Of a stretch of DNA of 64,000 nt, positions 9,570 through 19,300 are shown piece after piece (position 1 is the first letter of the stretch; every line of letters starts with the position of its first letter). The stretch covers positions 558,001 to 622,000 of the forward strand of contig JAPFFF010000028.1 of the NCBI GenBank assembly GCA_039105265.1. The letters are read 5' to 3'. The stretch is from Tritrichomonas musculus (Eukaryota > Parabasalia > Tritrichomonadida > Tritrichomonadidae). A program made the position numbers and the translations under genes. The notes below the pieces were generated by a model. That model was not told where the DNA came from and did not search any database. It worked only from the letters and a program-made list of their open reading frames with translations.

Positions 9570-10649
9570 GTTTTGTTCTGGAAAAGTGTTTGTAATTATT
9601 TTGTGAGAGATATGAATTCAAAATGAATGAATCCAACTTTTTGAATTTTATTTTTTGTGAAAAACAATTCAAAAGGTTTTTTATATTTATATGCAAATTT
9701 TACGAAAAAAATCAAACCAGCAGCTTTTTTTTATATAATAAGCTATTAAATATATGTAAAACGAGCAAATTGAATCAAAAATTCATCATAAAAAAAAATT
9801 AAAGATACACAATTTTGCTCAATATATTTGAGATCCTCCTCACTCGAAAACAAAGAATCCTTTTCAATCATCAATTTTGAACTTTTCAATATCTTGAACA
9901 GATAATTATTTTTGTTCATCAAGTAATTTGAAAGTATCGAAAAATCAATATAACAGATTCTGGCTCAAAGGAGCTTTTTGATCATAATTTTCTCCTTTAA
10001 AATTGTTCACAGCATAATTAATACTCTCCATATTTGGACACCGTAAGGGATGAAATCGTTTTATCTTCATCTTAATGAAGGAGAGTATCTTCTCGAATTG
10101 GATAATATTGCAGTGTATTGTTATTAAGAAAGCATTTTCATGGATAAGTTAATTGTTGCTCTTTAAATGGTTTTCCTCCATACTCGTCAATTTTGGCTTT
10201 CAATTAAAGAATGGATTCTGTTGGTTCTTTAAATTTAAAAAATCATTTTATATCTTGTTATATAAAATAATTGTGTCACATTTTCATATAATAATTCTGT
10301 GTGTTGGGCATCTGTATTAGAATATTGTTTTAAGTGCCCTGCTGTTTATTATGAAGAGTGTTTTTAAGATTATTGATTGTGCATTCACTTTTTGTTCATT
10401 TTAATTTTTCCATTTTAAGTTTATTATTTGGTTCAAATGAAGGAATTGGTGTCTGAATTGTAATTCACGTCAATTAAATTATTATATTATATTATATTCT
10501 TCACGATAAAAAACTGATAAATTGTATAAATTTACAATAAAGGCATCAAATCAACTTTTGATTTTAGATAGAAAAAAATATGAATTAAGATATTCTGAAA
10601 TAAATGCAAAAAATAACGTTAATAAGTTACGTTATTCAAACTTTTTGAA
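9570..10649. other. Intergenic between divergent genes, with CTTTTTGA motifs
   Basis: AT-rich, with no supported ORF or RNA gene. CTTTTTGA occurs at about 9633 (about 65 bp upstream of the leftward gene), about 9966, and immediately before the CDC14 ATG. Confidence 0.6.
10634..10649 (+). promoter_or_regulatory. TTCAAACTTTTTGAA dyad abutting the CDC14 start
   Basis: An imperfect palindrome built on the CTTTTTGA motif ends directly at the ATG of the CDC14 gene. The same octamer occurs within about 110 bp of the starts at 22248, 42340, 45386 and 9569. A regulatory role is an inference. Confidence 0.3.
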
Positions 10650-12328
10650 ATGCATATACGTTTAAAAATAATCGGAAAAAAAAAATTCGAAAAATATAGA
10701 AGGATGAGAGGTCTAATTCATTTCCAAAAAAATCCAATTGATATTATTCCAGGTAAATTTGTTTTTTCGATCGATAAACTCCACCCCTATAAAATTTTTT
10801 TGCCATTCTCTGTTGATAATGATGAACACTTTCAATATCAACCATTTTTTGAAGATTTTGGACCTCTTCCCCTTCATCAAATTCATTATTTTATTATTAT
10901 CTCGTTAAATTATATGGATGAAATGCAAAAGCGAAGTGAAAAAAAAATTCTTAATTTTTATTGCTCATATTTTCCTCAAAACATTTCGAATGCGATATTA
11001 TTAGCTGCGTCATTTCGATTAATTCACTTAAAAATGACTGCCGAAGAAAGTCTTAAGCCATTTATTTCTATTTTAAAAAACAAATCATTAGTAATACCAT
11101 ACAGAGATGCTTCTTCATATCCGTCGTTATATGATTTAACAATATTATCATGCCTTAAAGGCTTAGAAAAAGCAATTTCACTTGGCTGGTACGATCCGCT
11201 AAATTTTGACTGCCAAGAATGGGCTGATTGCGAAATGATTGAAAATGGAGACATGAATTGGCTTATTCCTAATAAGCTAATGGCTTTTGCTTCTCCGTAT
11301 CCAACGAATAATGTTCAAGGTTTTTATGTTTGCACGCCAAAAGAAATCGTGCCTGCTTTTCAAAAATATGGAATAACGAGAATAATTCGTTTGAATAACA
11401 AAACATATGATGAAAACATTTTCAAGAACGCGGGATTCAAGCACACGGAATTGTATTTCCCAGATGGAACCAATCCGCCACCGACGATACTGAAAAATTT
11501 TCTTGAAATAATCGAAGGAAATGATGTTATCGCATTGCATTGTAAAGCTGGTTTAGGAAGAACGTTTGTTTCATTTTTTGAAAATTTCTTTTTTTATAAA
11601 AAAAAAAAAAAAAAAAAAGCTTATTTAAGGGTAAAGTTGATTTTTCAAAATTTTGAATAGTTTATCTATTGAAAAAGTTCAACCTTGCCTTTAAAAGCTT
11701 TTTTTTTTATATAAAAAAAGAAATTTTCATTTTTGTTATAATTCTAACTCATAGAGGAACTTTAGCAGGATGTTATATTATTAAAAATTACGGATTTTCG
11801 GCTCCTGAAGCAATTGGATGGATTAGAATCTGTCGTCCTGGCAGTATCATTGGTCCTCAACAACAATTTTTGATAGATTATGAAAACTCTTTAAAATGCA
11901 AAAAAAATATATTTTCACCTTATTCAAAATATGACAAAGTTACATCAACAATTAAAAACACAAGTTCTTTTTATAGCAAGAAACCTTCTTTATCTAGGCC
12001 AACAACTAATAATAATTATTTTGGAAATAGAAATATAAATAGATCGCCTACAAATTCGCCAAGACAAAAAAGCAAGAATCCAAATTCTTTATGTTCACAG
12101 CATTCATTCACTCCGGCAAAGCCGAATACACCATCATGCAACCGTTCATTAAATAATAAGAAAACGCCTTTAAGAGTAAATACTTCTGTACCTAATGATA
12201 ATTATGAAATAAGGCAAAATCATAGTTTCATCTCAAAGAATGTTAATCATAATCTTTCAAATGCACCAAAAGTCCCACAACCTAGAAAATTAAAAAGAGC
12301 AATTAATGCAAGAAAAGAAATTCGTTAA
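10650..12328 (+). CDS. CDC14: CDC14-type dual-specificity phosphatase, two exons
   Basis: Exon 1 is 10650-11563 and exon 2 is 11755-12328. Joined they give 1488 nt, or 495 codons plus stop. The exon junction falls inside a Thr codon and restores the CDC14 signature HCKAGLGRTGTLAGCY, with nucleophile Cys298. Downstream, EAIGWIRICRPGSIIGPQQQ is highly characteristic of CDC14. Residues about 1-150 match the N-terminal pseudo-phosphatase-like half of the family. The last 160 residues are a disordered Ser/Asn/Lys/Pro-rich tail, as in other CDC14s, where the tail controls location. CDC14 reverses proline-directed phosphorylation at mitotic exit or in cilium/basal-body control. Without splicing, the frame would end soon after the active-site Cys and lose the catalytic loop, which strongly supports the intron. 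Confidence 0.92.
11564..11754 (+). other. 191-nt spliceosomal intron that is nearly all hairpin
   Basis: It starts GTTTGTTT and ends tctaactcatag, close to the trichomonad combined branch/acceptor block ACTAACACACAG. Splicing here exactly restores the CDC14 P-loop. From about 11580 to 11730 the intron is an imperfect inverted repeat. The left arm runs gaaaatttc, T-run, ataaaa, A-run, agctt, then aagggtaaagttga; the right arm is its complement (ttcaaccttgcctt, aagctt, T-run, atataaaa, gaaattttc). The loop is roughly 15-25 nt. The donor differs from GTAYGT at positions 3 and 4. Confidence 0.85.
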
Positions 12329-12440
12329 AGCTGTCTTTTAAAACTTAAATAATTTTGTCATAATAAAAATTTTATTGTCAAAATTTAACGATGAAATATC
12401 ATTCAATTTTTTAATTTTTTTCACAAAATTTATTTTTAAA

Positions 12441-15400
12441 ATGGATCAAGAAAATAACAAGATCGATGATATTATAAGAGAAAAAGAAGAAATTCAAAGA
12501 AATATTCTTTGTTTTATTGAAGAAGATGATGACAAATGTCTTGGTTATTTTAAAAATCCAAACAATTTCAAAAAGCACAATCAAATCAAAGAGATTCTTT
12601 TTTTGATATCGAAGATCGCAAACAATCACGTCAGAACCCCTCAATTTTTTACTAAAATAGAAAAAATTCTCCTACTCATTAAATCTCAAATAACAGATAT
12701 GCTATCAAATGCTGAAATATTTGATATTTTCAAGAACAACAAAAGGAGTCTTTTAACTCTTTTTAAAAACAAAATTTTAATACCAAACAAATCGATTGCT
12801 GAGGTCTTTTTCCAAGGGAAATATCGGACCCGAAAGTACCCCAATTATTTTCTGCCAGAAATCAAACAGACCACCTATTCAAAAAAAGAGATACTCGCAA
12901 TTGAGAAAGAGAACAAAAAGTACTGTCGATCAACTCAAATTTTTGAGGAAAACCGCCAAAAAGGTGAAAATCATGATATATTCAGTCAAATGATTCGATA
13001 TGACAGAATTGAAGAGTTTGTTGAGTTTGTAAACAAGTCAAATATTTTACTTTCAACTTGTATCAAACCGTCAATATTTGAAACAAACTCATTTTTACTT
13101 AAATCAGGTGAAAATATCAGTTTAATTCAATATGCCGCTTTTTGTGGGTCCATTCAAATTTTTCAATACTTGTGTATAAATAAAGTTGCATTGACGCCTT
13201 CTTTATGGCCGTTTGCATTTCATTCAAATAACGGAGAAATCATTGAATTATTAAAAGAACATCAAGTTAAATTGCCAACTCCTATTTTGAATCAATTGTT
13301 CATTTGCACAATCAAATGTCATCATCTTGACACGACCCGTTATTTATTAGATAACTTTTTCAATGAAAATGATGCTTCTTTTGATTCAAATTATTCATAC
13401 AGTGTCAAGTATTTAAATTATGCTTACTTTCCAAAGCATTTATTGAATAACAGCAACCTTTATTATATGTTCAAGTATGACTTATGCGATATCATTGAGT
13501 GCTTTTTTGAAGAAATAAAAAATTACAATTTTCAAGCATATGTTAAAAATCAAAAAAGCTTATATAATATTGCAATTGAGAGAAACAACGTTGATATTAT
13601 TTATATTCTTTGGAAAATGAAGAACTATGTTCAAGACAGTGCATTCTATCAATGCAAGATACTGAAAAGGATAGATATGCCGGAATCTGTGAAATCGATT
13701 GGAAATTATGCATTCAGTGGATGCACTTCATTGGAGAAAGTTTTGTTTAATCCAGTGCTGGAATCAATTGGATCTCATGCATTTGAAGGATGTAAGGCAT
13801 TAACAGAAATAACAATTCCTTCTTTAGTTAAATCAATAAGTGACTTTGCATTTGAAGGTTGTTCAATGCTTCAAAAAGTTGTATTTCATTCATCGTTAAT
13901 AACAGCCATTAGAAACAATACTTTCAGTGATTGTTCGTCATTGACACAAATAACAATTCCTGCATCAGTGACGGTCATTGAAGATTACGCATTCAGTGGC
14001 TGCTCATCATTGACTGAAATAACGATTCCTTCTTCAGTTACATCAATTGGTCATTATGCATTCATTGAATGCTCATCATTAAAGCATATAGCAATGCCAT
14101 CATCAGTTACATCGATTGGCGACTACGTCTTCACTGGATGCACCTCGTTGGAAGAGATAATAATTTCTCCTCAAATAGCAGAAATTGGATATTATATGTT
14201 CAGTGAATGTTCATCGTTATCAAAGATTGTTATTCCTCCTTCTGTTACATCGATCAAAGAGAGCGCATTCAGTGGATGTTCTTCATTGAGAGATATAACA
14301 ATTAGTCCATTTGTTACATGTATTGAAGACAGCTCTTTTAGTGATTGTTCATTGTTAAAAGAAATAACGATTCCTTCGACCGTTACTTCATTTGGATACT
14401 CTGTATTCAATGGCTGCATTTCATTGAAAAAAGTGACATTCAATTTCCCTATGGAATCAATTCATGAAAGCACCTTTAGCAATTGTTCATCGTTAGAACA
14501 CTTTGAAATTCCTTCTTATGTAACAAAGATTGAATGCAACGCATTTATTGGATGCTCCTCACTGAAGCAAATAACAATTCCTCCATCAGTGACGTCAATT
14601 GATGACTATGCTTTCAGTGGATGTTCATCGTTAAAGCAAATAGAAGTACCTTCTTCTGTATCCTTGATTGGATCTTATGCATTTGACGGTTGTTCTTCAT
14701 TGATTGAAGTGACAATTCCTTCTTCTGTAACTTCAATTGAGCCGTTCACATTCAATGAATGCACGTCATTAAAGAAGATTGAAATTCCTTCTTCTGTAAC
14801 ATCGATCAAAATGTTTGCTTTCTCCAAGTGCACGTCATTCGTTAAATTCACAGTTCCTTCGTCAATTACGTCGATTGGTGAGAGCGTTTTCAATGAATGC
14901 TCATCGTTATCGCAAGTAACAATTCTTGCTTCAATTGACAAACTTGAAAATTGTACATTTAAAGATTGCACAGCATTAAAAGAAATAGAAATCCCATCAA
15001 CCGTTATTTCATTAGAAAAGGAAGTTTTCAGTGGTTGTTCATCATTGCCGAAAATAACAATTCCTTCTTCTGTTCATTCACTTGGCAACAAAGTATTTTA
15101 TGGCTGTTCATCATTGTCTGAAATGACGCTTCCTTCTTCAGTTACTCAAGTTGGAACCCATTCTTTCAGCTGCTGCAATTCATTGACCAAAATTGACATT
15201 TCTTCTTTGTCGACAATTAAATCGAGCACGTTTAAAGATTGTTCTTCGTTGACTGAAGTAATTTTATCTTCGCATTTGAGCTCGATTGAATCATATGCAT
15301 TCATTGGATGCACTTCATTGAAGAAGATAACAATTCCTTCGTCAGTCACATCAGTTGGATCCAACTGTTTCGAAGGCTGTTCGTCACTCAGCGACATTTC

Positions 15401-16007
15401 ATTATTGTCGCAAATCACATCGATTGGAAAGAGCACTTTTGAAGGATGTTTGTCGTTGAAGCAAATAACAATTCCTTCTTCTGTTAAGTCAATTGGACCC
15501 AATGTTTTCAAGGGTTGCGTGTCTTTGATTAATGTGGAGATGCCTTCAACAGTGACATCAATCGGCGAGAGAGCTTTTGAAGGTTGTTTGGCATTGAAAG
15601 AGATTGAAATTCCTTCTTCCGTTACAGTTATTAAACACCACTCGTTTTATGGCTGCTCTTCATTGCAAAATGTGAAGCTTTCGCCTTCAATTATATCTCT
15701 CGATGAAAGCTGCTTCGAAGGTTGTTCATCATTGAAAGAAATCAGCATCCCTCCAACCGTCAACTCAATTGGAAGACTGGCTTTCAGCGGCTGCTCATCT
15801 CTCGTGCACGTCTCTTCTTCTAATTTGAGCACAATTGACGATTACGCTTTCAATGAATGCAGAGCTCTGGTCCAAATTGAGATTCCTGCTACTTTGAACT
15901 CAATCGGCTTCCATGCATTTGAAAATTGCTCATCATTGAAAAAAATTTCATTGCCGGCAACTTTGAGTGTTTTGTTGCCAGAAGGAGTTGAAATTAAAAA
16001 AATATAA
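12441..16007 (+). CDS. BspA-type leucine-rich-repeat protein with a trichomonad N-terminal module
   Basis: The ATG at 12441 gives 1188 residues; the frame is open upstream to 12375 but has no earlier ATG. Residues about 1-400 are the same module found in the ankyrin proteins at 16374 and 45488 (landmarks KGENHDIFSQMIRYDRIEEF, KPSIFETNSFLLK and FCGSIQIFQYLC, DUF3447-like). Residues about 407-1185 are about 33 BspA/TpLRR repeats of 23 residues with consensus IPSSVTSIGDYAFSGCSSL. There is no signal peptide or transmembrane segment, unlike surface BspA proteins, so an intracellular scaffold or recognition role is inferred. The repeats are diverged enough to suggest age rather than recent amplification. 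Confidence 0.9.
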   Translation: MDQENNKIDDIIREKEEIQRNILCFIEEDDDKCLGYFKNPNNFKKHNQIKEILFLISKIANNHVRTPQFFTKIEKILLLIKSQITDMLSNAEIFDIFKNNKRSLLTLFKNKILIPNKSIAEVFFQGKYRTRKYPNYFLPEIKQTTYSKKEILAIEKENKKYCRSTQIFEENRQKGENHDIFSQMIRYDRIEEFVEFVNKSNILLSTCIKPSIFETNSFLLKSGENISLIQYAAFCGSIQIFQYLCINKVALTPSLWPFAFHSNNGEIIELLKEHQVKLPTPILNQLFICTIKCHHLDTTRYLLDNFFNENDASFDSNYSYSVKYLNYAYFPKHLLNNSNLYYMFKYDLCDIIECFFEEIKNYNFQAYVKNQKSLYNIAIERNNVDIIYILWKMKNYVQDSAFYQCKILKRIDMPESVKSIGNYAFSGCTSLEKVLFNPVLESIGSHAFEGCKALTEITIPSLVKSISDFAFEGCSMLQKVVFHSSLITAIRNNTFSDCSSLTQITIPASVTVIEDYAFSGCSSLTEITIPSSVTSIGHYAFIECSSLKHIAMPSSVTSIGDYVFTGCTSLEEIIISPQIAEIGYYMFSECSSLSKIVIPPSVTSIKESAFSGCSSLRDITISPFVTCIEDSSFSDCSLLKEITIPSTVTSFGYSVFNGCISLKKVTFNFPMESIHESTFSNCSSLEHFEIPSYVTKIECNAFIGCSSLKQITIPPSVTSIDDYAFSGCSSLKQIEVPSSVSLIGSYAFDGCSSLIEVTIPSSVTSIEPFTFNECTSLKKIEIPSSVTSIKMFAFSKCTSFVKFTVPSSITSIGESVFNECSSLSQVTILASIDKLENCTFKDCTALKEIEIPSTVISLEKEVFSGCSSLPKITIPSSVHSLGNKVFYGCSSLSEMTLPSSVTQVGTHSFSCCNSLTKIDISSLSTIKSSTFKDCSSLTEVILSSHLSSIESYAFIGCTSLKKITIPSSVTSVGSNCFEGCSSLSDISLLSQITSIGKSTFEGCLSLKQITIPSSVKSIGPNVFKGCVSLINVEMPSTVTSIGERAFEGCLALKEIEIPSSVTVIKHHSFYGCSSLQNVKLSPSIISLDESCFEGCSSLKEISIPPTVNSIGRLAFSGCSSLVHVSSSNLSTIDDYAFNECRALVQIEIPATLNSIGFHAFENCSSLKKISLPATLSVLLPEGVEIKKI
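13640..15990 (+). repeat. Array of about 33 LRR_5-type units, 69 bp each
   Basis: Coding repeats of 23 codons, with conserved GCxSL, I-P-S-x-V and F-x-GC blocks. Copies differ at many sites, but some consecutive units share ttcagtggatg/ctcatcattg blocks. Confidence 0.9.
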
Positions 16008-16373
16008 TTTGGATTATTTAAATATTTTTTTATTTAATTCATCATTTTGTATGTTTAGATTTAAAATAATCTTTATAATGATATTTAAGCAAATGAAACA
16101 GATTAATTAAATATTTTGCTGTTTTCCATCTATATTTATCTAAATTGTTATAGATGTGGACATTTATCATAAAAATATATTTGAAAAAATAAAAAAAAAT
16201 AAAAAAAAAAAAAAAAAAAAGACTATCAGTGAATCAAACCTCTGCCCAAAATTAAATTAAAATAATTTCCATTAAGTTAATGAAAGATAAAAATAATATC
16301 TCATGATTTCTTCCCTCAAAATTATTTTATGGTCAAATCCTTCAATAAAAATTTTACGAAATAATTCAAAAAA
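16008..16373. other. Intergenic, AT-rich
   Basis: It contains an A-rich run at about 16185-16220 and nothing else recognisable before the ankyrin gene. Confidence 0.6.
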
Positions 16374-19300
16374 ATGTATAATCAACATGCTATTAATATC
16401 CTAAATCATAAGCATATTCTTTTTGTTAGAGACCCCAACCTAAAAAATGAAAAAAAGTCAATTCAAAGTCCATTTAATTATTTCCAATATAGACGAATAG
16501 GAAAATTTCTTTATTTATTAGATACTGAATTCATTAATGAACTTTTTGATATTATGCCCAAATCTATCGTCATTACATCAAACAGTAAAATACCGTATAA
16601 ATTTAATATCGAAATGTTAAAAGATACAAGTACAGTTATATTAAAATCACTAACGGATAACCCAGATTGTTTAGAATATCCCCTTAATCTTGATGATGAA
16701 AACAATGTACTTGAAAAATTTGCCAAAATGTATCAAGGAGAAGAAGTCATTTTTAAAGAAGAAGATCTTCCAGTTTCACAAAGGATCATTCAATTACTAG
16801 GATTGGAAGAAAGTCTAAATTATAGTAATTTTGAGTATCTAAGGAACAAAAAAGATATGATTTATGGTTTAAATTTTCAAAGTTTTTTACAATTTCTAAA
16901 ATTTGGGGCCCCCCGAACATTCAAAATCAAGACACACAAAAAAGAATACAATTGTAACATATTTGGTGTTTATTCATCCAAAATTCTATCATCTTTATTA
17001 GAAAAAGATATTTTTTACTATGAATATGACTATGAAGATGAACTCGATGAATTCCAACTTGTTTGTAACATTTTCAACTTTGTAGAAATAAAGATAACAT
17101 CTGACAACATGCATATATTGAATGAAATGATCGATGATTTTCAAATAACTGTATTGATGGATAAAATTAGCACTTTTATTGATGATTTTGAAAAAGTTTC
17201 TCAGAAAATTGACGATGAACAAACGATTGTTGATACAATTGAAGAAGTTTTTGATTGGTTGTACAAAATTAAAGAATTAACGGTTGAAACCGTCATGAAT
17301 TATATAATTGAATCAGATTGGATTCAAACAGATGAAAATGTTCAAGAATTGTCAGCTTTTCTTCTTCAAGTTATAAATAATGATTCAACGTATCATTCAT
17401 ACATTTCTGATCTATTAATTCAATTGAACGATAAAGCAAATGAGAACAATTCATTGAATATATTGATTCCTTTTATTGTTCAAAAGTTAATGTCTTCTTT
17501 TGGTGATAGTTTACTCAACTGCTCTTTCATTTATAATCTATTCAAAAGAGGGATCATTTCAAAGGAAACTTTGAAGACAAAATTTATAAAAATTTTTGAC
17601 AATGATGATGAAAAGTTAAATAAAAAAGCGAACAGATTCGGTTATGATATAAACGATTACCGTATTGACAAAAATAGAAAATCATCAAACTTGATCAGTT
17701 GGTTTTATCCTGAAATAATTGAAATTGAAGAAATTAAAGATAAAATCAATTTCTTTGAACAAAATTCAAATCATACATTCATTCAGCGTTATTTTCCAAA
17801 CAACGTCCAAGAGTACTACAAAATGAGAGACAGTGGAGAGCCTGATGATGAATTAACAAGAGCATTACGTTATGATGATGTTGATACTTTGCAATCACTT
17901 TTAATTAAGAAAAGTTTTCTAGTTGAAAGCAATAAAAATAATTCTTCAAATAATAAAGAATCTCGTCTATCTAAAGAATTATTAAAAGTGGTTGTTCCTT
18001 TTAATTTATTTGAAGATTTTGTTCCAAATGGATTAACAAATTATATTAATTATGCTTGTGCTTATGGATCACTAAAATGCTTCAAATATTTGTTATTAAA
18101 TCATGAACGTGTTGATCAAATATCATTTGATTTGGCTGTTTTTGGAGGTAACATTGAAATCATTAAAATTGTCTCTCAAAATATCAAGGATGACGCAAAT
18201 TCAAAGAAAAAATTTGCTAGCTTTTTTAATGAATCAAAAAAAGAAAAATTTCCAGCAATTATTAAACATAGAAATGACATTTTTGATTGGATTTTCCAAG
18301 AGAAATATAAAGGAAAAATAGTGGATGATGATCTTATGTATGAATTGTTAATCAGCACAGCCAAGAATGGAAATGCGCATGCATTAATTGAAATCATTGA
18401 TGAAGGAATAAATTGCATAAATAGTTCACATGAAATTATTAATTCATGTGCAAGAAATGGATTTTATTTATTTACAAAGTTGTTCATTAACATTTTTAAA
18501 ACAAAGAAAAATGAAATGTTCCTTGATTATTCATCTTCTGTTTATTTTGGCAATCTTTCTATTTTCAAATTGTATCATGAAAACACAAAAACTAGATTTG
18601 ATATAAATTCAGCGATGTCAATAGCTATTGAAAACAATTATACAAGTATTATTCATTGCTTTTTCAACGATTTAATTGATGAATTTAAAATTAGACAAGA
18701 TTTTGTTTTTGCTTGTTTGAAGAGTTCTGTTAATGCAAATAATAATGATTTATTTAACTATTTAATTGAACAATTTAGGAAAGAAAATCCAAATTTCTTT
18801 AGGAGATTCAAGAAAGAAAATGAATTGTTATCAATGTCATGCTTACTTAGTAGTCCTGAAATTACTAAAACAATAACTGATTTGATAATTGCAAATGATC
18901 AAGATAATGATTATACAACACCTTTCTTTAATGCTGCTATTTCTGGCAAATATGAAACAATCAAATATTTCATTGATAAGAAATTATTCATTAATTACGA
19001 GAAGCTTTCTTATCAAGTTAAAAAACTTTCGTCAGTCTCAGATGAAATCTTTTCTTTAATAATTGAAAATGCTGATTCTGAATCGAGAGAAATATTTCTT
19101 AATACTTATCTAGAACAAGCAATTAGAAAGAACAATAAAAAACTAATTAAATATTTGTTTGATCAGGGTGCAAATTGTGATGATTGCTTGTTTATTGCTA
19201 TTGAAGCACATGATATTGAACTTGTCAATTTAATTCTTGAATATAAATCTTCTCTTATTAATAAAAGATCAAAAACTGGAACAGTTTTATATGCAGCTGT

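Noticed and set aside
11669-12328. Separate 219-residue gene after CDC14
   Set aside because: Its first 29 codons are intron sequence and the rest completes the CDC14 domain; it is exon 2.
12375-12440. Upstream extension of the LRR protein by 22 codons
   Set aside because: The extension begins at TTG; the first ATG in frame is 12441 and the extension covers leader-like AT-rich sequence.
13640-15990. Minus-strand ORFs of 60-120 codons across the LRR array
   Set aside because: They repeat with the same 69-bp period as the sense frame and are antisense shadows of the LRR units.
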